Positions 34,325 to 46,706 are shown, numbered from the stretch's first letter. The stretch: DNA of 64,000 bases from Erythroxylum novogranatense (GCA_029891385.1 CM057233.1:33462540-33526539), one strand, 5' to 3'. Numbers and translations are program-made. Notes: a model not told the origin generated them from the sequence alone.

Positions 34325-35484
34325 TGTAGTGCCCCCTTACTGTAGGGTATACACCGGGATACCCGAAGGTCATTCGGATACATATCCTACGATAAGGGTG
34401 AGCTACGATCGATCACTAATTTCCCTTCATAAGGCATGGTAACATAATTCACTTATAAAGTATCATAAGAAGATCACAATATTTTAAAACCAACTTTTCT
34501 TTTTCCTCATTGCATTTCACAAAATCGAAGTCTACATTGACTTTCAACATTATCCATAAGTACATCATCAGAAACCTAATACAATAATAATACATGAATG
34601 AGGAAAGTGCATCAAATTTATCTAAACCACCAAAAAAAATCTCAGCTGATCGACCTTTAGGCCATGATCTCTCTCACCAATCACAATCTACCCGACTAGT
34701 AGAGCCTCTTTAGTAGTTAGAGTCATCTCTCGGTCCTAAAAAGATAACGTTGCAATTTTAGTGAGTTTTGCGAACTCAATGAGGTGCCCATCATCGATGG
34801 TTCACTTAATTCATGCATCACATCATTACACATAACATATTAATCACAACATGGCATAATCATAACGTATCACCTCTCACCTTCAGAATAATCACATTGA
34901 CCATATCATTCATATGAAACGCACATATTAATTAGAATTGCAATGCACGTGAGACTCACTTTCATTTATTATTATTGTTATGACCGAGTTCCTTTTCATT
35001 CGCTCATATCCCTTAGTGGATATCGAGCAGTAGCATAATTTGTCCCATATCCCTTAGTGGATATCGGGTACATTCACAATCGAGCCCAAGGCTCTAATCA
35101 CATTCTAACCTTTAAGCTCTTTATCCTGGCGACTCCGATCATAACTTCCTTTATCTTTCACGCATTCATGAAATGAATGTTTCACATAACATAAACTCAG
35201 TCAATCATATAGATGCACATTCATTTTTAGATCACATTCATAGTCAGACCTTAGTCCGACATTCGACAGAACTGCTGAACACATTTTTGCATTCATATGC
35301 ATACTCACAACCTTCACATTTGAAGCACTTATTTCGTCATGTTCACATACAAGGAACACGTAATTAACTCATTTATACATCAGAATCATCGGACCTTCAT
35401 TGTCCAAAATCAACACAATAGAACCACATCAATATCATCATTCAAAACATTTTCTACAACAAACAATTAGTTGAGTGAGACCAT
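34325..35484 (-). mobile_element. A3 3' LTR, piece 1
   Basis: Starts TGTAGTGCCCCCTTACTG at 34,325, matching the 5' LTR start at 61,511. From 34,700 to 35,479 it holds sequence that is deleted from the 5' LTR, with a repeated 'CATATCCCTTAGTGGATATCG' word at about 35,006 and 35,045. It ends at the B2 target duplication CCATC (35,480-35,484). Confidence 0.9.
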
Positions 35485-35531
35485 CTGTTGGGACCGAAAC
35501 CCAACTACTTAAACTTAATACTATCACTCTC

Positions 35532-35543
35532 GCTCTGATACCA
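35532..35543 (-). other. Fossil primer site inside the B2 3' LTR
   Basis: TGGTATCAGAGC on the minus strand lies within the LTR, four bases from the inner end TGTTAGGACTCG at 35,548. It cannot serve as a primer site here. The same site is at 40,668-40,679 in the other LTR. Confidence 0.88.
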
Positions 35544-37789
35544 TAAATGTTAGGACTCGATCCGAAAACCGGACCCCAACTGGAGAAACGGAATGAACGA
35601 AAGCAAAATCGAAAGAAAGGAACATAAGGCGAAAGCAAAATCAGAAGCGAAAGCGAAGAATGGTATTTACAACACGAAAGCAAATCCAATCTTAAAGCGA
35701 AAGAATCAAAAGCAAATCAAAACGAAGCAAACTTCGGATCAAATCGAATCGAAACCAATTTCCAACATCCGTACACAAAGAATAGAGGAACATGATCGCG
35801 TTGGAAACCTTAAGACTATCGGTCTAAATTAACCCAAATCTGTGTACACATTTTTTTCTTTCTTTCCTTCTTTCTTTCATTTTCATTCCATCTCTTACAA
35901 AGTGACTTCAATATCCAATTGAAATCCTTCGCACTCAAACTCAACTTATTTGCTTCTTCATATACGATCATATCTCATCGATTTAAACTCTCACTTTTCA
36001 TTTCCATAAAATCGCACACATTCCAAATTGAATACCATTAATTCTCAATCAATTAGCACTTTAAATAATTCAGACCAACCATCACAATCATATACCTAAT
36101 TGCATACACAACATCCATAACTCATTTACATCATGTAATAAATGCTTACGAGATATTAATGGCAATTCCAAGTCATAATACGACATCAATATCCAAAATC
36201 CGAATATGTACACAAATCCGATGATCGCAGAATTCTCAACAACAATCTAACTTACAACAAAACAATACGCACACATACAAACAAAAAGCTTTAATTTTCT
36301 TCACCCGATCTTCTTCTCATCACCTGTGGATGGGAATGAAGGGAGGGTCAGCTTATAGCTCGTGGGTAATAGTTTATAACAAATAAATAAGCAAAACCTT
36401 TGAAAACACTTTTCTTTTCTTTTCTTGCAGAAACTTTGTTTGAAACCCATAAAGCACATTTTTAAAAGTTCTTTTCTCGCAGTAGTCGAAATTGCAATTT
36501 GCAAAACGTATGATTTTTAGGCTTTCAGCCATAAACCCATAGGTTACAAAACATGAATGCATCAACTTCACAATTCATATATGCAATGGCAAATCCCATA
36601 TGCAATGCACAACAAATGGCTCGAGAGTTCCATAAACACAACGGTTTACACCGTAACACAACCAGTCTGATTTCTTAGGATCTCGTGGCCTCAAGCGGGC
36701 AGCCGGGAGAAGGCTATGGGTCATCGTGCACGAGACTAACGAAACAGGTTCTCTCTTGCCGACACAAAAATACATATCATGCTCAAATCAATTTATCGAA
36801 TGCTCTTTTTCAAATATACGAAATGCCATGGAATCTTTCGAGGCATAACACAAATGTATTTTGCAATTCATCAAAAATTCATGTATTAAATCAATAATGA
36901 TTTTTCAAATCATTCATACAATGATGCAACATTTATGATGCAATTGAAATCAGAAAATCTCTTTGTTTAAAGAAAGCAGTAGTGGCTTATAAATTCTATT
37001 ATAAACAGGTTCCCACCTCGAATCGATGCTAGAAGCTTGACTTGTTCAATGCTTCAATTTGACCATTGCGTCTTTCTTTCTTCCAATTGAAAATTCCCTA
37101 CACTAGTTTCACACAAATTCAACCTCATAAATAACATAATCCTTAAAATTGAACTTCGAAAACACTAATTCTACATATAATCAAGCTATCTAAATCACCA
37201 ATTTTCAAAATCCCTAATTCACAAAATTGGGCATAACCCTAATTAATTTCCATCCAAAATTAAACCTATAACACTTAGCATTCACCAAAATTGACTCCAT
37301 AATACACAAACCCATATCATTTTCCATGATTCTAAACCAAAAATCTTCTAAAATTCTCAAATCAAAATTTCGGGTCTGACCTCATCCTTCACCATTTTCG
37401 GATATATCTTGGTTTGGAAGGAAGCTTTCATCGTCTTCCATTCTTTTTCCCTTGGATCAACTCAAAACTCCCTTGAAATCTCCCAAAAATCGAAAACCCT
37501 ATGCTTTCTCTCTCTTTTCTCCATCACCGAAGCTTCTCTCATTCTCCTCTCTTTCTCTTCTTTCTTTTCTTCTCTTGCTATTTTTTTGTCTAAGTGTCGT
37601 GCATTCTCTCCTTATAAAGGACCACAATCTTGCCATGTCATTAAATGACTGAGGACTGACCCATATGCCCCTCCATTTAAGCCTATAACTTAACCCTTTA
37701 AGTAAACTTTCAAAAATTTCCCTTCCTTTTTTCCTTAAAAACTTTATAGAAATGTCCCTCTATGTCTTACGAATCCATCGCTTCAAGAA

Positions 37790-38450
37790 TCGGATCGATT
37801 GGAGCTCTATAGCTCAAGATATCTCCAAAATACTGAAGTATGTTCTTCATACCCGAGGCTGAACACTACACCTAATTCCGATCCGAAATTGAAAGTCTTA
37901 GAAGCTGAATTGTCAGTCATATCCTTCATATAAAATGTATATCCATGTCTCTAGTTTAATTTTAAAAAAGAATCAGATCGATCGGAGATCTATAGCTCGA
38001 AATATCTCCAAACTACCGAACAATGTTCAGACCATTACAAAACTGAAACTGAACACTACATCTAATTTCGATCCGAAATTGAAAGCCTTAGAGGCTAAAT
38101 TGTCGATCGACTCCTGCAGATAAATTGTAGATCCATATCTCTAGTTTAATTTCGAAGAAGAATCCGATCTATTGGAGCTCTATAGCTCCAGATATCTCCA
38201 AATTACTGAAGTCTGTTCGGCCATTACAAAACCAAGACTGAACACTATACTTAACTTCGAACAAGAAATTGAAAGTCTTAGATGCTACATTGTCGATCAG
38301 CTCCTTCAGAACATTTGTAGCCTCATGTCTCTAGTTTAATTAGAAAAAAGAATCAACTCAATCAGAGCTCTACCGATCGAGATATCTCCAAAATACCGAA
38401 TGATATTTAGACTTTTTTCACAGGTCAACTCACTTTAATCGGGTCGATCT
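37790..38450 (-). repeat. Four tandem units of about 190 bp in the B2 3' LTR
   Basis: The word GGAGCTCTATAGCTC, followed by GATATCTCCAAA, recurs at 37,801, 37,984, 38,173 and (decayed) 38,364, giving periods of 183, 189 and 191 bp. Each unit also has GATCCGAAATTGAAAG and CATRTCTCTAGTTTAATT. The other LTR has the same array at about 42,930-43,600. Confidence 0.88.
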
Positions 38451-38576
38451 TTCTTCATTTAAACTGAAAATCGATCTATTTAGTATGGAAAGATAGAAAA
38501 ATGTCTTAGGAATCTAATGCTTTAAAAATCAGATCGATCGGATATCGAACAAAGAAGTTATGGACAAATGAGTGAA

Positions 38577-38665
38577 GGGAGGTCGGTCGGCTGAAAATTG
38601 ACCCCGCGGGCCGATCGACCAGCGCGCGGGCGCGCGATCGCTCTATCGCTCGCACGATCTGACCT
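38577..38665. other. CpG-rich patch in the B2 3' LTR
   Basis: GGTCGGTCGGCTG, GCGGGCCGATCGACC and a GCGCGCGGGCGCGCG run stand out from an AT-rich LTR. The 5' LTR copy (about 43,725-43,805) differs by an insertion and a deletion within the patch. B1 has a CGTCG-rich patch at the matching place. Confidence 0.75.
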
Positions 38666-38680
38666 CCTAATTCCGACGTT

Positions 38681-39720
38681 CATATATTTTGACTGCAAAC
38701 TCCAAAATTTACAAACTTAGTATCGTTGGAAAGATAAAAGATAGATCTACAATTTTCAAGAAGGACTCAAAAGCAAGCTCGGTCTCTAAAGGGGTCAAAA
38801 ATGCACTCGAAGATGACCAATCGATAATTTCCTCAAAACTTTAAACAACACCTCAACTTGTAAACATCATAACTTTTGACCTAGAACTCGAAATCTGACA
38901 AAATTGGTGTCTACGAAAAGGTAAAAGAACCTATACAACTTTTATGAAGGCCATAAAAATTATATCAACCTCTAAAGGGGAAAACACAACACGAAGTGAC
39001 TGGTTGATCGGATTCACACTAAACAGCATCAGAACTTCTAAGTATCATAACTTTCTACCCCCTGGTCCAATATTTTCGTGCTTTATATCAATGGAAAGAT
39101 AAAAACAAGCTCTAAAATGTTCATGAAGAACTCCAAACAACTCAACCTCTAGCAAAGTCAAATTTTCAATCAAAGTTTCTGCCCTGTTAGCAATCACCTA
39201 AGCAATATCCAAACTTCACATTATCATAACTTCTAACCCCGATATCAAACAAATTGCATACTTTATAGCGTTAGAAAGCTGGAAACATGAGCTACAACTT
39301 TTATTAAGACCCTAACAAATTCTACATCAATGAGGGTCAAAATCCAAATCGAAACTATTGCCCAGAAATTTCCATACCAGACAACATTCAAACTTCACAA
39401 TCTCACATCTTTCAACCTCCACATGCAAAAATTTCATATTATACATCATTTTAAAGCTATTCTAATTCTCTATAACCTTCACATAAACTATTTACTTCAA
39501 TTCAAACCACATTAGTACGGAGATCGTCCTCAAAGCACAATACACACAGATCTATACTTCATAGTATTTCTCTAAAACAACGCCAAGTACATTTAACTTC
39601 GAAAACTCATAACTTTTGATTCTGATATCGAAAACTGTCAAACTTTATGGCTACAGAAAGCTCTCAACATAATCTACAAATTTCATGAAGATCATTTCCT
39701 CAAAATCTGCCCAAATCAAA
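38681..39720 (-). repeat. Six modules of about 180 bp in the B2 3' LTR
   Basis: A 'CATAACTTTTGA...' word marks units at 38,681, 38,868, 39,046, 39,225, 39,404 and 39,608, with steps of 187, 178, 179, 179 and 204 bp. Each is followed by text on the pattern 'ATGGAAAGATAAAA-GAGCTACAATTTTCATGAAG'. Related units are in A1, A3, B1 and C LTRs. Confidence 0.75.
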
Positions 39721-39997
39721 ACATCAACTCTTTACTCGAAAAAGTCAAACTTTCTAATTTTTTCAAAATTTTACACTTTCACTTTCTATTTCTTGATTTC
39801 AACCTCCATTTCAATCATCTCATCCACTTAAACTTTCATAACCAAAACTAATCTTCAAAGTCATCAAAACCAATAAATTCTTTTTCTCATCAATTTCCTC
39901 AAGGCATAAAAACTTCTATAACACAATTCATATCCGAAAACACTCATTGAATTCATTTTAATATTTCTAAATTTCACCGAAAGTTCGGGGTCCAACA

Positions 39998-40621
39998 ATT
40001 CTTCCCCTCTTAAAAGAATTTCTCCCTCGAAATTCCTATCTAAATAATCACCAAGTAGCTTATTCTCTCAAATAAATTTCTGTGAAATAATCATATTCAA
40101 TCACTTTCTTAACTAATTCCTCATCACACATATTTCTCAACTTACTCACAATTTATCACTTCTTGTATCAAATACCACCAATATCATATCATATCAATAT
40201 TTCTTAACGGATTTACACAAGTCAATGGTCCAATTCTTAATAACCTTAATATGGACCAATACCATTTAATTTAATCCTTTTGAACTTCCATATATATATA
40301 TCTATATCTCTATCATTCAACTAATCTTTCAAGTATCCTATATTACATCTCACATATATATATCCGAAAGGAATTCATCCAAATTCATCGTGAAATTCGA
40401 ACCTTAATCTCCATTATCACTTTCCTTTATCATCAATCATGCTTTCGACACCTTAATCAAAACATTCTTATACTCCAAATACATGTTAGGTCATTCATAT
40501 CAATATCACATTCTCACTAATTTAAATTTTATCCTTTCAAACTCTGGTCAATTCCTCATGCATATCACTTATACACATGCGCCCATGTAAGATCCTATTA
40601 CTAGCGCTCTGATACCACAAC
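39998..40621 (-). pseudogene. B2 interior: polypurine tract, chromovirus pol remnant, primer site
   Basis: On the minus strand AGAGGGGAAGAAT (40,010-39,998) is the polypurine tract. Just before it, 40,036-40,000 reads RNFEGEILLRGEE, which matches the last residues of chromovirus pol (A1 ends KNFEDKIFIRRGEL). Near 40,285-40,220 the decayed phrase IGPY and following codons resemble the GPYEIIERIGP block of the integrase C-terminal part. The rest is unreadable. So the interior is a much deleted chromovirus pol end plus the leader. The real primer site is 40,606-40,617. Confidence 0.7.
40606..40617 (-). other. Primer binding site of B2 (initiator-Met tRNA)
   Basis: TGGTATCAGAGC on the minus strand, four bases from the 5' LTR end at 40,622. 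Confidence 0.88.
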
Positions 40622-43600
40622 TGTTGGCACCGAAACCCAACTACTTAAACTTAATACTATCACTCTCGCTCTGATACCATAATTGTTGGGACCCGATCCG
40701 AAAACCGGACCCCAACCGGAGAAACGGAACTAACGAAAGCAAAATTGAAAGAAAGGAACATAAGGCGGAAGCAAAATCATAAGCGAAAGCGAAGAATGGG
40801 ATTTACAACACAAATGCAAATCCAATCTTAAAGCGAAAGAATCGAAAGCAAATCAAAATGAAGCAAATTTCAGATCAAATCAAATCGAAACCAATTTCCT
40901 ACATTCGTACACAAAGAACAGAGGAACATGATCGCGTTGGAAACCTTAAGACTATCGGTCTAAATTAACCCAAATCTGTGTACACATTTTTTTTCTTTCT
41001 TTCCTTCTTTCTTTCATTTTCATTCCATCTCTTACAAAGTGAATTCAATATCCAATTGAAATCCTTCGCACTCAAACTCAACTTATTTGCTTCTTCATAT
41101 ACGATCATATCTCATCGATTTAAACTCTCACTTTTCATTTCCATAAAATCGCACAGATTCCAAATTGAATACCATTAATTCTCAATCAATTAGCACTTTA
41201 AATAATTCAGACCAACCATCACAATCATATACCCAATTGCATACACAACATCCATAACTCATTTACATCATGTAATAAATGCTTACGAGATATTAATGAC
41301 AATTCCAAGCCATAATACGACATCAATATCCAAAATCCGAATCTGTACACAAATCCGATGATCGCAGAATTCTCAACAACAATCTAACTTACAACAAAAC
41401 AATATGCACTCATACAAACAAAAACCTTCAATTTTCTTCACCAGATCTTCTTCTCATCACCTGTGGATGGGAATGAAGGGGGGTGAGCTTATAGCTCGTG
41501 GGTAACAGTTTATAACAAATAAATAAACAAAACCTTTAAAAACACTTTTCTTTTCTTTTCTTGGAGAAAATTTGTTTGAAACCCATAAAGCACATTTTCA
41601 AAAGTTCTTTTCTCGCAGTAGTCGAAATCGCAATTTCCAAAACGTATGATTTTTAGGCTTTCAGCCATAAACCCATAGGTTACAAAACATGAATGCATCA
41701 ACTTGACAATTCATAGATGCAATGGAAAATCACATATGCAATGCACAATAAATGGCTCGAGAGTTCCATAAACACAACGGTTCACACCGTAACACAACAA
41801 GTCCGATTTCTTAGGATCTCGTGGCCTCAAGCGGGCAGCCGGGAGAAGGCTATGAGTCATCGTGCACGAGACTAACGAAATAGGTTCTCTCTTTCCCACA
41901 CAAAAACACATATCATGCTCAAATCAATTTATCGAATGCTCTTTTCTGAATATACGAAATGCCATGGAATCTTTCGACGCTTAACACAAATGTATTTTGC
42001 AATTCATCAAAATTTCATGTATTGAATCAATAATGATTTTTCAAATCATTCATATAATGATGCAACATTTATGATGCAATTGAAATCAGAAAATCTCTTT
42101 GTTTAAAGAAAGCAGTAGTGGCTTATAAATTCTATTATAAACAAGTACCCACCTCGAATCGATGCTAGAAGCTTGACTTGTTCAATGCTTCAATTTGACC
42201 ATTGCGTCTTTCTTTCTTCCAATTGAAAATTCCCTACACCAAATTGACATAAATTCAGCCTCATAAATAACATAATCCTTAAAATTGAACTTCGAAAACA
42301 CTAATTCTACATATAATCAAGCTATCTAAATCACCAATTTTCAAAATCCCCAATTCACAAAATTGGGCATAACCCTAATTAATTTCCATCCAAAATTGAA
42401 CCCATATCACTTAGCAATCACCAAAATTGACTCCATAATACACAAACTCATATCATTTTCCATGATTCTAAACAAAAAATCTTCCAAAATTCACAAATCA
42501 AAATTTCGGGTCTTACCTCATCCTTCACCATTTTCGGATATATCTTGGTTTGGAAGGAAGCTTTCATCATCTTCCATCCTTTTTCCCTTGGATCAACTCA
42601 AAACTCCCTTGAAATCTCCCAAAAATCGAAAACCCCCTATGCTTTCTCTCTCTTTTCTCCATCACCGAAGCTTCTCTCATTCTCCTCTCTTTCTCTTCTT
42701 TCTTTTCTTCTCTTGCTGTTTTTTTTGTCTAAGTGTCGTGCATTCTCTCCTTATAAAGGACCACAATCTTGCCATGTCATTAAATGACTGAAGAATGACC
42801 CATATGCCCCTCCATTTAAGCCTATAACTTAACACTTTAAATAAACTATCAAAAATTTCCCTTCCTTTTTGCCTTAAAAACTTTATAGAAATGTCCCTCT
42901 ATGTCTTACGAATCCATCGCTTCAAGAATCGGATCGATTGGAGCTCTATAGCTCAAGATATCTCCAAAATACTGAAGTCTGTTCTTCATACCTGAGGCTG
43001 AACACTACACCTAATTCCGATCCGAAATTGAAAGTCTTAGAAGCTGAATTGTTAATCATCTCCTTCATATACAATGTAGATCCATGTCTCTATTTTAATT
43101 TTCAAAAAGAATCAGATCGATCGGAGCTCTATAGCTCGAAATATCTCCAAACTACGGAATGATGTTCAGACCATTACAAAACTGATACTGAACACTACAT
43201 CTAATTCTGATCCGAAATTGAAAGTCTTAAAGGCTAAATTGTTGATCAAATCCTTCAGATAAATTGTAGATCCATATCTCTAGTTTAATTTCCAATAAGA
43301 ATCCAATCTATTGGAGCTCTATAGCTCCAGATATCTCCAAATTACTGAAGTCTGTTCGGCCATTACAAAACCAAGACTGAACACTACACTTAAATTCGAT
43401 CCGGAAATTGAAAGTCTTAGAGGCTACATTGTCGATTGACTCCTTCAGAACATTTGTAGCCTCATGTCTCTAATTTAATTAGAAATAAGAATGAACGCAA
43501 TCAGAGCTCTACCGATCGAGATATCTCCAAAATACCGAACGATATTTAGACTTTTTTCACAAGTCAGCTCACTTTAATCGGGTCGATCTTTCTTTATTTA

Positions 43601-45150
43601 AACTCAAAATCGATCTATTTGGTATGGAAAGATAGAAAAATGTCTTAGGAATTCAACGCTTTAAAAATTAGATCGATCAGATGTCAAACAAAGAAGTTAT
43701 GTCCAAAAGAGTGAATTGAGGTCGGTCGGCTGAAAATTGACCCCGCGGGCCGATCGACCCAGAGGGCAGATCGACCAACACGCGGGCGCCTCGCTCGTGC
43801 GATCCGAGCTCCTAACTTCCGACCTTCATATCTTTTGACTCCGAGCTCCAAATTTTACAAACTTGGTATCTTTGGAAAGATAAAAGACATATCTACAATT
43901 TTTAAGAAGGACTCACAAGCAAGCTCGGTCTCTAAAGTAGTAAACAATGCACTCGAAGATGACAAATTGATAATCTCCTCAAAACTTTAAACAACACCTC
44001 AACTTGTAAACATCATAACTTTTGACCCAGAACTCCAAATCTGAAATACTTTGTGTCTGCAAAAAGGTAAAAGAACCCTATACAACCTTTATGAAGGCCA
44101 TAAAAATTATATCGACCTCTAAAAGGGTCAAAAACTCAACACAAAGTGACTAGTCGATCGGCTTCACACTAAATAACACCATAACTTCTAAGAATCATAA
44201 CTTTCTACTCCCTTGTCCAATATTTTCGTGCTTTATATCAATGGAAAGATAAAAACAAGCTCTACAATGTTCAAGAAAAACTCCAAGCAACTCAACCTCT
44301 AGCAAAGTCAATTTTTCAATCAAAGTTTCTGCCCTGCTAGCAATCACCTAAGCAATATCTAAACTTCACATTATCATAACTTCTAACCCCGATATAAAAA
44401 AAATTGCATACTTTATGGCGTTAGAAAGCTGGAAACATGAGCTAAAACTTTTATTAAGACCCTATGAACAAATTCTACATCAATGAGGGTCAAAATCCAA
44501 ATCAAAACTATTGCCCAAAAATTTCCATACTAGACAACATTCAAACTTCACAATCTCGCATCTTTCAACCTCCACATGCACAAATTGCATATTATACATC
44601 ATTTTAAAGCTATTCCAATTCTCTATAACTTTCACTTAAACCATTTACTTCAATTCAAATCACATTAGTACGGCGATCGACCTCAAAGCACAATACACAC
44701 AAATCTATACTTCATAGTATTTCTCTAAAACAACGCCAAGTACACTTAACTTCAAAAACTCATAACTTTTGATTCCGATATCGAAAACTGTCAAACTTTA
44801 TGGCTACAGAAAGCTCTCAACATAATCTACAAATTTCATGAAGATCATTTCCTCAAAATCTACCCAAATCAAAAAATCAACTCTTTACTCGAAAAAGTCA
44901 AACTTTCTAATTTTTTCAAAATTTTACACTTTCACTTTCTATTTCTTGATTTCAACCTCCATTTCAATCATCTCATCCACTTAAACTTTCATAACCAAAA
45001 CTAATCTTCAAAGTCATCAAAACCAATAAATTCTTTTTCTCATCAATTTCCTCAAGGCATAAAAACTTCTATAACACAATTCATATCCGAAAACACTCAT
45101 TGAATTTATTTTAATATTTCTAATTTCCACTGAAAGTTCGGGGTCCAACA
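40622..45150 (-). mobile_element. B2 5' LTR
   Basis: 4,529 bp, collinear with the 3' LTR, including the fossil primer site at 40,668-40,679, the inner end at 40,684 (TGTTGGGACCCG), a TATA-like TTATAAGG near 42,751-42,759, the 190 bp array (about 42,930-43,600) and the 180 bp modules (about 43,830-44,860). The two LTRs differ by scattered substitutions and small indels, more than the D LTRs appear to. Insertion is therefore older than D by eye. Confidence 0.92.
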
Positions 45151-45155
45151 CCATC

Positions 45156-45345
45156 TAGGCTACTCACAAGTTACTCCCGAAGCTAATGCCTGGAAGATCC
45201 GGTAACGTCTGGAAGTTGACGTTCTAGTTGCTCCTCTATAACAAATAACATACACGATATCACAATTTACATCGTTAAGGGCATTCAATAATGCACATGC
45301 ATGAAATAATTTACGTACAATGCATATTCATGATAAATCTTGGGT
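45156..45345 (-). mobile_element. A3 3' LTR, piece 2
   Basis: 190 bp between B2 and D. It contains ACTCCCGAAGCTAATGCCTGG and matches 61,880-62,045 of the 5' LTR. Its last five bases, TGGGT, are the D target duplication. Confidence 0.9.
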
Positions 45346-46706
45346 TGTTAGAGTCGTGCCCTGAAGGCAATCGCCTTTAGCGCATTTTGTACCAATTTGT
45401 GTACATTCTTTATAAATAAATAAAGAAAGCCATATTTCATTACGTTGCTGTTCATTATTTATGAACTGATATTGATCAATAAGCAAATTAATGAAGTCCA
45501 TGATATATGACATAGCATGAAGGAAATTATGATGTGATCATACTACTGAGATTCTTATCATGTGCAATTATGTCAGTATCTAAATTATACCTAGTCATAG
45601 GATTACTGAGACTGGACATCGGTAATCCGGATAGACTAGCACATCTCAAGCTCCTTGATTTGATCAGCGGTGGATCTCGTAAACCGTACATATGAGATAT
45701 TTAGGGTTGAGATGTGGATGATTACTAGAGGTAGTAAGTACATTGGATGACTGCTATGAGATCATCACATGGATGTCCTATTCTAATGTCGTTGATAATC
45801 TCATCATAGCAATGGTGCAAGTATCCTTAGACTTGAGGTACTCAAGGATATCTTGATATCTTGATTATGTGCTGACTCCATTCCTTGTTACCTTCTGAGG
45901 TCGCTCATAGGGTGGTGCTTGGGTACAGCTTGAGGTATTCAAGGTAATTGAGTAGCCAATAGAGGATTCACCACTACGTGATAGCGAAGATGATACCCAT
46001 GGCCTCTTGTCAGGGTCATTACTTGGAAATCTCTGATCAGAGTACATATGTCATGAAGAGTGTCTTCATTGACATATTAAGTATTAAGTAATGAGTCCCA
46101 AGACAAGAACTGAAATCACTTGGAATATATTTGACATAGTTAGTCTAGTAAGAGTTGACACATTGCCCATACTCATAACCAAGTGGGGTATAGCATGGTG
46201 AAAGGACGAATTGCACGGTAATTGTCTATGGAAAGGTTCGTGCTATGGTCCATGATGAATATATGTTTATTCGTCAAACCAATTACTTTCCTTTCAATTG
46301 GGGGTCATGATGTGTTGATAGATACCGCTCATGACTTGCTCATATTAAGTTTTAATCTAAGTGGCCAACATAACCGAAAACCTAATGGGTCACACGCATA
46401 AGAGTGTCTCGGAGAATTTGTAAAATAGTTTTGGATAGAGATCCAATATATGGAGAGTAATCGGATTAAATGGATCCTGATGAGATCGAGATATGTCCCG
46501 ATGAGATCGCGACATTGATATTGCTGAAAAACATTTTCGGGGGTTTTTCCCATACCGGGACCTGGTAGGCCGGTAGGACCGACCCCAGTGTGATTGGACC
46601 ACTTCAGCATTTATTTATATATATATAATTAATTAAAGAATTAATTAATTAATATATATATATAAGTGTTCACGTGGAAGAAGGAAAGGTCTTAGCATTT
46701 TAACTT

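Larger units (their letters stand above)
35485..39997 (-). mobile_element. B2 3' LTR
   Basis: On the minus strand it runs from TGTTGGACCCCGAACTTTCGG (39,997) to CGGTCCCAACA (35,485). The last 63 bp (35,485-35,547) hold a fossil primer site, preceded by an inner LTR-type end at 35,548. A TATA-like TTATAAGG lies near 37,611-37,619. Two repeat arrays (37,790-38,450 and 38,681-39,720) and a CpG-rich patch (38,577-38,665) lie on the upstream side. No gene is seen; frames such as 37,409-37,648 are CT-rich leader text. Confidence 0.92.
35485..45150 (-). mobile_element. B2: non-autonomous element with 4.5 kb LTRs and a 624 bp interior
   Basis: Minus strand, target duplication CCATC at 35,480-35,484 and 45,151-45,155. 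LTRs are 35,485-39,997 (4,513 bp) and 40,622-45,150 (4,529 bp), ending TGTTGG...CCAACA. The interior (39,998-40,621) has a polypurine tract, decayed chromovirus pol 3' codons and an initiator-Met primer site, but no gag, protease, RT or integrase. The shape resembles LARD-type elements, except that here the interior is far shorter than the LTRs. Each LTR carries a second, fossil primer site 47 bp from its end. It inserted in the A3 3' LTR. Confidence 0.93.

Noticed and set aside
37790..39720. CRISPR-like array
   Set aside because: Units are contiguous and degenerate, without unique spacers, and this is plant nuclear DNA: tandem repeat within an LTR.
42363..42791. 142-codon frame in the B2 5' LTR
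   Set aside because: CT-rich leader text; the other LTR has this frame broken, so there is no selection on it.
35485..45150. Tandem array of three LTRs made by unequal crossing over
   Set aside because: The 63 bp at 35,485-35,547 first looked like the end of another interior, but the CCATC duplication at 35,480 and 45,151 and the identical segment at 40,622-40,683 show it is part of the LTR.
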